A stretch of DNA of 42,945 bases from an uncultured Candidatus Marinamargulisbacteria bacterium. Its GTDB lineage: Bacteria; Margulisbacteria; Marinamargulisbacteria; UBA817; CACECR01. The translations under genes were made by a program, and so were the position numbers. The stretch spans positions 1 to 42,945 of the forward strand of contig CACECR010000006.1 in NCBI GenBank assembly GCA_902558105.1, given 5' to 3'. The notes below the pieces were generated by a model. That model worked only from the letters and a program-made list of their open reading frames with translations. It did not search any database and had not been told where the DNA came from. Shown one piece after another: positions 8,266 to 16,993 of the stretch. How positions within the stretch are numbered: position 1 is the first letter of the stretch; each line of letters opens with the position of its first letter.

Positions 8266-9391
8266 TTATTCAATCGATACTCGCACATTAAAACCTGGTG
8301 ATATCTTTATCCCTGTCAAAGGACCCAACTTTGATGGCCATGATTTTATTCCAGAAGCCATCAAAAAAGGAGCTAGTAAAATTATCGACGAAGATTTAGG
8401 GAATTTTGCCAAAAAATATAGACGCAAACTAGATGCAATAGTGATAGGTATTACTGGATCTTATGGGAAAACAACTGTAAAAGATATGCTCTATGCCATA
8501 TTATCTCCTCATTTTTCAGTTGTAAAAAATAATCAAAATGAAAATAACGAGATTGGTGTCCCCCTTACCTTACTAAAAGCGGATGCCAAAACCGAAATCA
8601 TTCTCGTTGAAATGGGAATGAGAAAGCCAAACGATATTCGTAGGCTTAGCCAAATTGTTCGGCCTAGCATTGGAGTTCTTACTGGTATTGGGTTAAGCCA
8701 CATCGAGTTTTTCAACTCTCAACGCCAACTAGCGTTACATAAAGCCAAACTCTTTTTACCTCCTCTTAAATGGGAACCCTCCACACGTGCCGCTTTTATT
8801 TGTCACCATTCTGATTACTATGACATTATTTCTGAAAAAGCCAAAGACGCTGGATTCAAAACATTTAGCTATAAAGGTGCTACCCATTTTGAGGATAATC
8901 TAGCACTTTGCTATTCACTAGGTCACTACCTCGGCCTAGATGACACACAAATTCAATCGGGCTTATCGTCCTACCAAGCATCGGATCACCGACTTGAAAA
9001 ACACACCTTTCATTCCATCACCGTCATTGATGATAGCTATAATGCTAATCCAAATGGCATGCGTTATGCTTTACACTACTTAACGCAATGTTCGGGCCGA
9101 AAAATTGCAATTCTGGGTGACATGAAAGAACTTGGACGCTTTTCTCAAAAAGCACATCAGGATCTTTATGATGTACTGCTAGATACCGGTATCGATCTCT
9201 TGTTTACTATTGGAGAACACTTTAAGTCCTGTCAGTTCAACGACATTGACCATACTCATTGTGAGAGCTTTGATGAACTCAAACAACTGGCCCTACTCGA
9301 GCTAAAAGGACAAGATTCCGTACTCATTAAAGGGTCTAGAGTCCACCAGTTAGATCAACTTCTACCCATCATTAAGGAGGCTTTTTTATGA
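8219..9391 (+). CDS. murF: UDP-N-acetylmuramoyl-tripeptide--D-alanyl-D-alanine ligase (MurF)
   Basis: MurF attaches D-Ala-D-Ala to the UDP-MurNAc tripeptide, the last cytoplasmic step before MraY. Family features are IDTRTLKPGDIFIPVKG near the N-terminus, the P-loop GSYGKTT, NNENNEIGVPLTLL-like segment (KNNQNENNEIGVP), VEMGMRKPNDI and IDDSYNANPNGM. The start is uncertain. ATG 8219 is inside murE and lacks a Shine-Dalgarno; an in-frame TTG occurs at 8162. A GGAG just before the murE stop is ideally spaced for an ATT codon at 8258, which would give the same minimal N-terminus as murE. The 3' end overlaps mraY by 4 nt. Confidence 0.93.
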   Translation: MIDLWQNKPFWSSLINYSIDTRTLKPGDIFIPVKGPNFDGHDFIPEAIKKGASKIIDEDLGNFAKKYRRKLDAIVIGITGSYGKTTVKDMLYAILSPHFSVVKNNQNENNEIGVPLTLLKADAKTEIILVEMGMRKPNDIRRLSQIVRPSIGVLTGIGLSHIEFFNSQRQLALHKAKLFLPPLKWEPSTRAAFICHHSDYYDIISEKAKDAGFKTFSYKGATHFEDNLALCYSLGHYLGLDDTQIQSGLSSYQASDHRLEKHTFHSITVIDDSYNANPNGMRYALHYLTQCSGRKIAILGDMKELGRFSQKAHQDLYDVLLDTGIDLLFTIGEHFKSCQFNDIDHTHCESFDELKQLALLELKGQDSVLIKGSRVHQLDQLLPIIKEAFL

Positions 9392-10290
9392 TCAAATTAT
9401 GTCTTTACATCGTGGCGTGCATCTTTATTCATGTGATCAGCTATCGTGTAATCAAACACTTTCGAGCCACTCAAGCGATTTACGAACTATCTCCTCAATC
9501 TCATCAAGAAAAGGCCAATACACCCACTATGGGAGGCATCGGTATTTTTCTATGCATCCTCTTAGGCTTCGTTCTTTTTTATCATCCATCCATCGTTCCC
9601 CATATTTGGGTTTTACTTCTTGGATTGAGCTTTGCCGTAATCGGTCTCATTGACGATCTACTCTCCATCAAAAATAATTATAATAAAGGACTCTCGGCTA
9701 GACATAAATTTCTGCTTCAAGTGGTGACCTGCACTCTCTTTTTAGTGGCATTTTCCTCTATTAGTTCGATGGTGTACCCGCTCTATATATGGTTATTTTA
9801 TGGATTTGTGATTATTGGCTCTTCTAATGCAACAAACCTCACCGACGGACTCGACGGGCTATTGGCTGGGCTCTCGAGTCTTACCTTTTTTGGTTTTTTT
9901 GTATGGACGAGTGTGAATAATCAGTTAGTGGATGCAAGCTTAGCCATTATTTTTCTGATTAGCTGTCTAACATTTTTAGTAGTGAACAGGAGACCCGCTA
10001 AAATTTTTATGGGAGATACCGGTTCTTTAGGAATTGGTGCACTAATGGCCGGATTTAGTATTTACCTAGGAAACCCTTGGTTATTGTTAAGTTTTGGAGC
10101 CATTTATGTGTTAGAAACGTGCTCTGTGATAATCCAAGTACTTACCTTTAAATTGCTAAAAAAACGTCTCTTTTTAATGAGTCCTCTTCATCATCATTTT
10201 GAACTGCTTGGCCTTACTGAACGGCAAGTTGTGTGGTTGTTTTGGGGATTAGGATTTGGTTTTATCGTGATTTTTTTTATGATATTGTAA
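9388..10290 (+). CDS. mraY: Phospho-N-acetylmuramoyl-pentapeptide-transferase (MraY)
   Basis: MraY is the membrane enzyme that transfers phospho-MurNAc-pentapeptide to undecaprenyl phosphate, forming lipid I. The 300-aa protein has about ten hydrophobic segments. Signature motifs are KANTPTMGGIGI, the catalytic Asp pair in GLIDDLLSIK, NATNLTDGLDGLLAG, FMGDTGSLG and the histidine-rich MSPLHHHFELLG loop. It is slightly short (many are 320-360 aa). A strong AAGGAGG Shine-Dalgarno precedes the ATG, which overlaps the murF stop by 4 nt. Confidence 0.96.
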   Translation: MIKLCLYIVACIFIHVISYRVIKHFRATQAIYELSPQSHQEKANTPTMGGIGIFLCILLGFVLFYHPSIVPHIWVLLLGLSFAVIGLIDDLLSIKNNYNKGLSARHKFLLQVVTCTLFLVAFSSISSMVYPLYIWLFYGFVIIGSSNATNLTDGLDGLLAGLSSLTFFGFFVWTSVNNQLVDASLAIIFLISCLTFLVVNRRPAKIFMGDTGSLGIGALMAGFSIYLGNPWLLLSFGAIYVLETCSVIIQVLTFKLLKKRLFLMSPLHHHFELLGLTERQVVWLFWGLGFGFIVIFFMIL

Positions 10291-10294
10291 CACT

Positions 10295-11488
10295 ATGGCA
10301 ACACTAACCCACATACATGTTCTCGGTGACGGAGTTACGGGACGTGCCGTTACTGAAAAAGTTAACGAACTTGAAGATTTCACACTCTCGACTTTAGAAA
10401 AAGCCGACTTGATTATTGCAAGTCCTGGTATCCCACCTCATCACTATCCATCCACTCAAACACCTATTATTTCTGAGCTTGAATTTGCTTATCAACTGTT
10501 CCATCGACCCACTAGTACCTACCGCCCTAAACTCATTTGTACAACCGGAACAAATGGAAAAACAACCATTACCTCCTTACTTTCACACGCCCTCTCTATT
10601 CCATCCGCCGGAAATATCGGGACCCCACTCATTAGTTTTGTGGATCAAGACTTTGGCTCTGAATGGATTGCGGTTGAAGCCAGCAGTTATCAACTCTATT
10701 CGTGCCAAACCTTTCGTCCGGATATTGCGATTATGCTTCCAATCACTGATGATCATCTTTCTTGGCATAAAGAATTTAAACACTATGCCAATGCCAAAGC
10801 TAAAATATTTACGGCTCAAACCCCCAACGATACTCTCATTTATCCACTTCATTGCAAAATCATTGAATCTTTACTTGCTAATGCACACTCCTCTCGACAA
10901 CCCTTTAGTGATACGGATCCTCAAGTTCATCGTATCCAAACACAACTCGCCGGGCTTCATAATAAATTAAATATTTTAGCTGCTAGTAAAGCGATTGATG
11001 CCACCGGTTTAATGACCAAAACCATCGAAGATCGACTCCAATCATTTACCTCACTCCCTCATCGACTTGAAAAAATTAGTGACCATAACAGTATTCGTAT
11101 CTATAACGATTCTAAATCTACCAATCCAGACTCTACGATCAAGGCGATCGAAAGTTTTAGTACACCCATTCGACTTATTCTTTGCGGAGACGATAAAGGG
11201 CTCGACTATTCAGAGTTTATTCCGTTTCTTCATGACCATGTGATCCAATTAATCGTCTTTGGAGGGATTAGTAAACGACTCAACGATGCATCTTCACACC
11301 ACAACCCACAATTCCCATGTTTCTTAGCAGACTCTGTGGATGATGCCGTACAACAAGCACTTTATGAGGCTGAAGCCGGCGACATAATTCTCTTTTCTCC
11401 CTCAAGCTCGAGTTTTGATTTATACGCCAATTATGTGGAGCGAGGCACCGACTTTGTTCGTGCCGTAATGGATGCGATTGGCCAATGA
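10295..11488 (+). CDS. murD: UDP-N-acetylmuramoyl-L-alanine--D-glutamate ligase (MurD)
   Basis: MurD adds D-Glu to UDP-MurNAc-L-Ala. The 397-aa product begins with a Rossmann-like GDGVTG, has the SPGIP motif (IIASPGIPPHH) around residue 45, the P-loop GTNGKTT near 90, EASSYQL, LPITDDHLSWH, LPHRLEKI and NDSKSTNPDST, then the C-terminal SPSSSSFDLYANYVERG. The N-terminal domain is compact, which makes the protein shorter than the usual 430-450 aa. No clear Shine-Dalgarno precedes the ATG, which lies 4 nt after mraY, so translation probably depends on coupling. It overlaps ftsW by 4 nt. Confidence 0.95.
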   Translation: MATLTHIHVLGDGVTGRAVTEKVNELEDFTLSTLEKADLIIASPGIPPHHYPSTQTPIISELEFAYQLFHRPTSTYRPKLICTTGTNGKTTITSLLSHALSIPSAGNIGTPLISFVDQDFGSEWIAVEASSYQLYSCQTFRPDIAIMLPITDDHLSWHKEFKHYANAKAKIFTAQTPNDTLIYPLHCKIIESLLANAHSSRQPFSDTDPQVHRIQTQLAGLHNKLNILAASKAIDATGLMTKTIEDRLQSFTSLPHRLEKISDHNSIRIYNDSKSTNPDSTIKAIESFSTPIRLILCGDDKGLDYSEFIPFLHDHVIQLIVFGGISKRLNDASSHHNPQFPCFLADSVDDAVQQALYEAEAGDIILFSPSSSSFDLYANYVERGTDFVRAVMDAIGQ

Positions 11489-12624
11489 TCGATCTCCTTC
11501 GACGTACGAAACAACTCTACCAAAAACTGCATTTCGATCCGGCGCTTTTCATAACAGTCGGGGCTCTTCTCATTATTGGGATTATTATGGTGGCCTCTAC
11601 AACATCTGTCGTTGGGGCCAGCAAATTTGGTGACGGGTTCTACCATCTGAAACGGCACCTCATTTTCATGACGCTTGGAGGAATCCTTTTCATTATTGGG
11701 AATGTAACCGATCATCATCTCTACAAACGCTACATCCCATTTGGTTTCTTTATCGGACTATTTATCTTAAGCCTCACCCTGATCCCTGGGATTGGAACCA
11801 AATTAGGGGGAGCGAAGCGCTGGATCAATCTTGTTTTTTTTCAATTTCAACCGGTTGAATTGATGAAGTTTTTTATTAGTGTCTTCTTGGCCAATGCCTT
11901 AACCGCTAAATCCTCTGTTTTATCGCAATTTACTAAAGGAATCACACCTATTCTGGCGATTATTATACTTCCTATTATTTTATTGAGTCAGCAGCCCGAT
12001 CTTGGGAATATTATCTTAATTATTTTAGTCACCTTTTCTGTCTTTTTTGTTGCAAACCTCCCTCTAAAACATCTTTTTGCCTTTATTGGAATGGCGCTTT
12101 CTGGAGTTCTGACCAGTATCGCGATTTATCCTTACCAATTAGAACGTATTAAAATTTTTCTAGACCCCTGGTCAGATCCACTAGGACGGAGTTACCACAT
12201 TATTCAATCCTATACCGCTATCGGATCTGGAGGACTTCTCGGCCATGGGTTCGGACAAAGCAAACTCAAATTTTTCTATCTTCCGCTCCATTATTCTGAC
12301 TTTATATTCTCAATTATTTGCGAAGAAGGTGGCTTTATTTTTGCTAGCATCGTGGTTTTACTCTTCCTAAACCTAGTGTTTCAAGGATTTCGTATTGCTA
12401 GAGATAGTCAATCGTCCTATTCTTCTTACTTAGCGATCTCTCTTACGCTATTTTTATGTTTTCAAGCCTGCCTGAATATTGGCGTTGTAATCGGTCTTTT
12501 TCCAATCACTGGTATTCCTCTGACTTTTATTAGCTATGGTGGAACCTCGCTCGTTATGTCACTATTTAGTTGTGGTGTCTTAATGAATATTGCCAAATCG
12601 AACCTCAGAAAAGGAGTCTCATGA
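11485..12624 (+). CDS. ftsW: SEDS-family lipid II polymerase FtsW
   Basis: SEDS glycosyltransferase of the FtsW/RodA/SpoVE family, placed as FtsW because it lies between murD and murG as in most division-wall clusters. The 379-aa protein has about ten membrane segments. Conserved blocks are GAKRWINLVFFQFQPVELMKF, QQPDLGN, QSYTAIGSGGLLGHGFGQS and the C-terminal FPITGIPLTFISYGGTSLV. It polymerises lipid II at the septum with a class B penicillin-binding protein, which is not in the window. The ATG overlaps murD and the stop overlaps the murG start (both ATGA), which suggests coupled translation. Confidence 0.93.
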   Translation: MIDLLRRTKQLYQKLHFDPALFITVGALLIIGIIMVASTTSVVGASKFGDGFYHLKRHLIFMTLGGILFIIGNVTDHHLYKRYIPFGFFIGLFILSLTLIPGIGTKLGGAKRWINLVFFQFQPVELMKFFISVFLANALTAKSSVLSQFTKGITPILAIIILPIILLSQQPDLGNIILIILVTFSVFFVANLPLKHLFAFIGMALSGVLTSIAIYPYQLERIKIFLDPWSDPLGRSYHIIQSYTAIGSGGLLGHGFGQSKLKFFYLPLHYSDFIFSIICEEGGFIFASIVVLLFLNLVFQGFRIARDSQSSYSSYLAISLTLFLCFQACLNIGVVIGLFPITGIPLTFISYGGTSLVMSLFSCGVLMNIAKSNLRKGVS

Positions 12625-13655
12625 TTACCTTCGTTGCCTCTCCAACAGGCGGTCATATCTACCCAGCCATCGCCTGTGCTCAAGAACTAGGCGCCAATCA
12701 GACATCGTTTATTTCGGTTAAGAGTCCCACCGGATCGGATATTATTACCCGATATGGATTTAACTGTCACGCCGTCTCGCCCTTTCGCAATTCATTATAT
12801 AAATGGCCCATCGTCACTCTAAATTTACTAACCCGTCTACTACGGAAACGACCCAAGGTTTTAGTCCTATGTGGAGGTTACTTATGCGTCCCGGTTGGAT
12901 TCCTAGCCCTTATCCTACGGATTCCGCTCGTGATACTGGAACAAAATGTACTTCCTGGTAGGGCCAATACACTTTTTGGAAGATTTGCCACCTACTTTTG
13001 CAGCTCGTTTCCAAGTACCCAACAGCATCTTCGTACTCCCTGCACCTACACAGGTAACCCTATTCGAAAAACGTTTCCAAAAACACCGCTATCTGAAGCT
13101 ATCGAAAATGAGACTTGGCCACAATCGCCGATTATTGGAATTTTTGGAGGTAGCCAAGGTGCCCGCTATATTAATCAATGGATCCACTCCCATCAGGATG
13201 AACTTAACAATCATCAACTCAGTACCTTTCACATTACAGGGAGCCGAGACTATGAAGACGCACTCTCCACTCATGAAAACCTCGTTCAAAAAGACGGCTA
13301 TGCTATCTCCTATAGACCGGATGGTCGTGTTCAAACCCTACTACTCCCTTATCTCGAAGATATGGAACTGTTTTACTCGATTGTCTCGCTTGTTATTTCA
13401 AGAGCCGGTGCCAGTACCATCGCCGAACTCATCCACTTTCAAACGCCCGCTATCACCATCCCATACCCCTACGCTAAAGATTATCATCAAGATTATAATG
13501 CCAGAGAACTTGAAAATATGGGCTTAGGGACCTGTATCTTTGAACCCAAACTTACAGTTAAAGATCTTCAGCACGCACTCTCAAAGTCGTATTCACAGAC
13601 TCAAGAAGTGCCCAACGCACGTGAATCTATTTGCAAACTCTTAACGCAATTCTAA
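12621..13655 (+). CDS. murG: UDP-N-acetylglucosamine--lipid I GlcNAc transferase (MurG)
   Basis: MurG converts lipid I to lipid II at the inner face of the membrane. From ATG 12621 (Shine-Dalgarno AGGAG, 4-nt overlap with ftsW) the product is 344 aa. It opens with FVASPTGGHIYPAIA, the glycine-rich GGH motif of the family, followed by VLCGGYLCVPV, LEQNVLPGRAN, TGNPIR, IFGGSQGARYIN and the UDP-GlcNAc-binding SRAGASTIAELI. A longer in-frame start at 12570 lies inside ftsW and adds residues before the conserved beginning, so it is not preferred. The stop overlaps the convergent pseudopilin-like gene by 4 nt, and no terminator is visible between them. Confidence 0.96.
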   Translation: MITFVASPTGGHIYPAIACAQELGANQTSFISVKSPTGSDIITRYGFNCHAVSPFRNSLYKWPIVTLNLLTRLLRKRPKVLVLCGGYLCVPVGFLALILRIPLVILEQNVLPGRANTLFGRFATYFCSSFPSTQQHLRTPCTYTGNPIRKTFPKTPLSEAIENETWPQSPIIGIFGGSQGARYINQWIHSHQDELNNHQLSTFHITGSRDYEDALSTHENLVQKDGYAISYRPDGRVQTLLLPYLEDMELFYSIVSLVISRAGASTIAELIHFQTPAITIPYPYAKDYHQDYNARELENMGLGTCIFEPKLTVKDLQHALSKSYSQTQEVPNARESICKLLTQF

Positions 13656-14011
13656 CTATGGTCAGGATGCGGCTTTAAATATCCTGTCTGCTCATCAATT
13701 TCCCACGCTTTACCATTTGGACACTGGCCCGGAACCCCTTTTGGGAAGTAATACTTAATGTCAGGACCTGCTTCTAACTCCCAACCCGAACGGGTCATGG
13801 ATTTGGGACGCTCCTTCGTGAGACGTTCATATAAATCGAGCTGAGTATTGATCGTTTGCTCCATACTCCGATGACGCTGCTTCGAACTTAATTGCTCCTC
13901 TAAAATAAAATTAGGAACATAAATACCACCGACTAGCCCTACTAAGACCAGTAAAAATAATGTTTCTAAACGAAGTAAGCGTTTACTATAATTCAAGACC
14001 CTTTCTATCAT
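13652..14011 (-). CDS. Small membrane-anchored protein, possibly pseudopilin-like
   Basis: The 119-aa protein has one hydrophobic helix near the N-terminus (about residues 16-36: LETLFLLVLVGLVGGIYVP), a charged linker, and a C-terminal part with CPNGKAWEIDEQTGYLKPHPDH. A Cys-Pro-x-Gly...D/N-xx-TG-x...H ending occurs in minor pseudopilin-like proteins of several bacteria, and the length fits. The canonical prepilin cleavage motif is not obvious; the helix starts after RLLRLE, where the Glu could be the usual E5. No other pilus gene is nearby. It has its own promoter with an almost leaderless start. Function is open. Confidence 0.45.
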   Translation of the reverse strand: MIERVLNYSKRLLRLETLFLLVLVGLVGGIYVPNFILEEQLSSKQRHRSMEQTINTQLDLYERLTKERPKSMTRSGWELEAGPDIKYYFPKGVPGQCPNGKAWEIDEQTGYLKPHPDHS

Positions 14012-14020
14012 AAGAAATCT

Positions 14021-14049
14021 ATTATACTAAAAACTATCACGACGCTCAA
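14021..14049 (-). promoter_or_regulatory. Promoter of the pseudopilin-like gene (near-leaderless)
   Basis: On the minus strand TTGAGC (14049-14044), 17 bp and a perfect TATAAT (14026-14021). The ATG at 14011 follows 9 nt after the -10, so the transcript leader would be only a few bases, and no Shine-Dalgarno is present. The -35 overlaps the end of menD. Confidence 0.55.
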
Positions 14050-15668
14050 ACTCCTAACTTTGAAAACCAGTCTCGGGTTTTAATAGGATCCACCACCACT
14101 TCAATTACCATAGATTGCGAAGGGTCCAGAATCAACTCGTTCCAATTCTCTATCGACTCCACCTTACAATACGCTAATGAGGCCATATCGGCAGCTGATT
14201 GAATCTTTAACCCAGTATCTTGTACCCAATATTGCTCGTTTAATGACTCTTTAGCCTGCGGGAGCTGTCTAAAAATATCCCCGCCTCCATTATTCATCAC
14301 AATAATATGTAACGCCACATCTAACTGCCTACACATCAATAACGCATTCACATCATAAGCAAATGACATATCGCCCAAGACAATTGTTGTGGTCTGGCCA
14401 CTCGATTCCGCAATCCCAATAGCCGTGGATATCAACCCATCAATCCCACTCGCGCCACGATTAGCATAAACTGTCGGTCCACCCGATTGGTGTGACTGCA
14501 GTACTAAATTAGCTAATCGAATACTCATACTATTTCCAATCATGTAGGGCGCTCCCGATTTCAAACGCTCATTTAACTGCAAATGAACCCAAGGTTCAGA
14601 CCACCCAATGGTTTCGGTCAGTTCAAGCATCTTATCTCGACGCTGCTGATGACGGGTCGCTATTTCAAGTGTATTTGTAGGAGTGGGGGGCGTCCTAACC
14701 GCCCACGTGTCGGCTCGGCCCAACGCGTCCGCGAGGGGGGCAACGAGACGTTGCACGCCCCCCACCCCGGCATCGCTGCGATGACGCGACTCCGATATTT
14801 GAATAACGGATGCCTGAGACACCCATGATAATAACCGCTTCGAGACCAGACGCTCTGAAATCCATAAAATACAATCCGGCGCTGGCCAATCGTGATCGAC
14901 TAACAATAACTCAGCATGAGACAGAACCAAAGGATGCTCTAGAGTTCTGAGACTCGACTGAACATCGGCAATAATGGGCCATCCCCAGGATTGAGCTAAC
15001 GATAAAATCTCCGACTGATAATGATGGTCTCCATTCCCCACTACAATGGCACCTGTTTTTGCCGACTCAATGCATTGTTGAGCTCTTGCAAACTCAGCGT
15101 CAGTTGACAGTGTGAGCTCCGGCCTTGAACTAAAGGATTGTAGTGGATGATCGGTTCGTGTTGATTTAAAGATAGAGGGGTTAGGATCTGGTAGGCGAAG
15201 ATTAATTTGGATGGGCCCATGTAAGGCATCGAAGGTATGTTTTATAAGTGATTGAGTATCAGCAGAGTCGTCTGATACATCGAGCTCGAGAAAAGCCGAG
15301 AGGTAGTCGCTAGAAAGTTCTTGAGACTGAATCGTTTGATTACTGGCACACCCTTTTTCATTGAGTGATCGGTCAGCAGTGAGAATGATCATGGGAGTTT
15401 CGGATTCAGCCGCTTCTACGACGGCGGGTAGTAAATTTGCAACAGCGGTTCCAGAACTACAGCAAATAATTGCCGCTCGGCCGGATGCTTTCGCTATTCC
15501 TAATGCCCAAAACGCTAAACTTCGTTCGTCGATATGGGTATTGATTTTAGAGAAATCAGCGTCAAGTAGCGCGTGTACTAACTGAGAGGAACGAGAGCCA
15601 GGTGCAATCCCAATATGCTGAACACCTTGATCTTTACAGAGTGTTAAAATAGTTGTAATTACAGACAT
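14046..15668 (-). CDS. menD: 2-succinyl-5-enolpyruvyl-6-hydroxy-3-cyclohexene-1-carboxylate synthase (MenD)
   Basis: MenD is the ThDP-dependent enzyme that joins isochorismate with 2-oxoglutarate, the second step of menaquinone synthesis. Conserved parts are IGIAPGSRSSQLV, HIDERSLAFWALGIAK, CSSGTAVANLLPAVVEA, ANRGASGIDGLISTAIG and the ThDP/metal motif GDMSFAYDVNALL. From ATG 15668 it is 540 aa and begins like other MenD proteins; a GTG at 15698 would add ten residues. It overlaps menF by 10 nt and is last in the chorismate cluster. The central domain holds a G+C-rich patch with inverted repeats (14681-14790) that stays in frame and lacks sequence motifs of the family, as expected for that variable segment. 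Confidence 0.94.
   Translation of the reverse strand: MSVITTILTLCKDQGVQHIGIAPGSRSSQLVHALLDADFSKINTHIDERSLAFWALGIAKASGRAAIICCSSGTAVANLLPAVVEAAESETPMIILTADRSLNEKGCASNQTIQSQELSSDYLSAFLELDVSDDSADTQSLIKHTFDALHGPIQINLRLPDPNPSIFKSTRTDHPLQSFSSRPELTLSTDAEFARAQQCIESAKTGAIVVGNGDHHYQSEILSLAQSWGWPIIADVQSSLRTLEHPLVLSHAELLLVDHDWPAPDCILWISERLVSKRLLSWVSQASVIQISESRHRSDAGVGGVQRLVAPLADALGRADTWAVRTPPTPTNTLEIATRHQQRRDKMLELTETIGWSEPWVHLQLNERLKSGAPYMIGNSMSIRLANLVLQSHQSGGPTVYANRGASGIDGLISTAIGIAESSGQTTTIVLGDMSFAYDVNALLMCRQLDVALHIIVMNNGGGDIFRQLPQAKESLNEQYWVQDTGLKIQSAADMASLAYCKVESIENWNELILDPSQSMVIEVVVDPIKTRDWFSKLGV
14681..14790. other. G+C-rich palindromic patch inside menD
   Basis: Of 110 bases only 29 are A or T (about 74% G+C), against clearly A+T-rich surroundings. 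GTGGGGGGCGT (14683-14693) is a perfect inverted repeat of ACGCCCCCCAC (14755-14765). A nested hairpin pairs GGGGGGCAACG with CGTTGC and CCCCCC (14735-14763), so two G6 runs compete for one C6 run. Next to it is the palindrome CATCGC-T-GCGATG (14771-14783). The reading frame of menD continues through it. Confidence 0.8.
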
Positions 15669-16993
15669 TGAACCAGGGATTTTAAGTCGGGGATACACTG
15701 CTTAAAAGCTAATGACTTCGTGTTTAACTCTTGCCATTCCTCATCGGCGTCAGAGTCGGCCACAATACCAGCTCCAGAATAAATGTAGAGGGTGTGGTCA
15801 CTGACTCTAGCGGCTCGAATAGTCACAGCTAAATCCACGTGCTGATCTTCTACGATCCCAAACGCTCCGGCATAGAGCCCTCTTGCAAACGGTTCATGGG
15901 TTTTAATAAACTGTTGGGCTGTTTTTTGATCGAATCCGCAGACAGCTGGTGTAGGATGCAAGCGATCGAGTAAAGTGGCCCATTGGGTATTATTTTTTAA
16001 TTGAGCTTGTACAGGTTGAAAAATATGTTGGATGTAAGGGAGTTTGAGAATGTGACGGTCAGTGGAACTTTGTACAGAGCTGCAGTGATGCGCAAGAATC
16101 GACTCTATATGTTTCAGCACAAGGGAATGTTCCCAACGATTTTTGGAAGATCTCAGTAACGAACTTTCATGTTTAAGGTCACTTTCTTTAACTTCGCCAC
16201 GTTTAATAGAACCGGCTAAGGCCTCTGTAGATACGGTCGATTGATTAATTTGGACGAGTCGTTCAGGACTTTGGAAGATAAATGCATCGTCTGTATGGTC
16301 TTGGACTAAACCGTAATAGAGAGGACCCTTAGTGTTAATGGCAGCACTAAGTAACTGGCACGGTCTAACGGTGTGTTTACAGTGCAGCGTCAGTTCACGA
16401 GCCAAGACCACTTTTTCGAGATGATTGTCTTGAATGTCATGTTGTGCATTATTTACCATTTGGCACCATTGATCATAGTTTGGTGATACCGATGTTTGAT
16501 TGATTTCAATAGAGTTAGTCTCTTGCTTTGAGCCTGTCCAGACAATGGGGTCAAGGATCGACTGGATCGTTTTCATAGCATCGTTCAGTTCATGCTCAGT
16601 TAAATAGAGTTTCCATTCCGCGCCATGAGTCCGCTCTGAATATTGAAGACGTGGGAACACCAATTTCGCTTGCTGATCAGAGCCCGACGATTCATGATGA
16701 TGAGTGGTATCAAACGGCAGTTGTATAAAGCCAGTGGATTTAGGATCTATACGTTGTGCACTAAAGGCTAAACTATCGGGTTTTGAGGCATCGATTGGAA
16801 TAGACAACGAAACACCAATGGCCGCTGTTTGAAAGCGTCCGTCACGTGAGGCGAAAAATCGTTTATGAGCATCGGATTGCTGATCGAGCCAAAGTAATGG
16901 GTTTAATGTTGGGCAATCTATTCGAATCACATGAAGTTGATACGTCTGATTTAACGTTTCCAGTTGCTCTGTAAACAACTGCAGATTAATCAA
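15659..16993 (-). CDS. menF: Isochorismate synthase (MenF type)
   Basis: This 444-aa chorismate-binding enzyme converts chorismate to isochorismate, the first step of menaquinone synthesis. Family motifs are KVVLARELTL, the LAGSIKRG stretch, HPTPAVCGF, FARGLYAGAFGIVE and YSGAGIVADSDADEEWQE. The HPTPAVCG form is typical of isochorismate synthases, whereas TrpE/PabB have G-T-xSGAPK or GSMTGTPK at that place. MenF rather than EntC is favoured because menD follows with an overlap and ubiE/menG precedes with a 4-nt overlap. No siderophore genes are present. Confidence 0.93.
   Translation of the reverse strand: MINLQLFTEQLETLNQTYQLHVIRIDCPTLNPLLWLDQQSDAHKRFFASRDGRFQTAAIGVSLSIPIDASKPDSLAFSAQRIDPKSTGFIQLPFDTTHHHESSGSDQQAKLVFPRLQYSERTHGAEWKLYLTEHELNDAMKTIQSILDPIVWTGSKQETNSIEINQTSVSPNYDQWCQMVNNAQHDIQDNHLEKVVLARELTLHCKHTVRPCQLLSAAINTKGPLYYGLVQDHTDDAFIFQSPERLVQINQSTVSTEALAGSIKRGEVKESDLKHESSLLRSSKNRWEHSLVLKHIESILAHHCSSVQSSTDRHILKLPYIQHIFQPVQAQLKNNTQWATLLDRLHPTPAVCGFDQKTAQQFIKTHEPFARGLYAGAFGIVEDQHVDLAVTIRAARVSDHTLYIYSGAGIVADSDADEEWQELNTKSLAFKQCIPDLKSLVQCL

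Noticed and set aside
14681-14790. A Rickettsia-type palindromic element inserted into menD.
   Set aside because: As far as I recall MenD lengths, no extra residues are present, so simple insertion is not supported. Kept as an unexplained composition anomaly.
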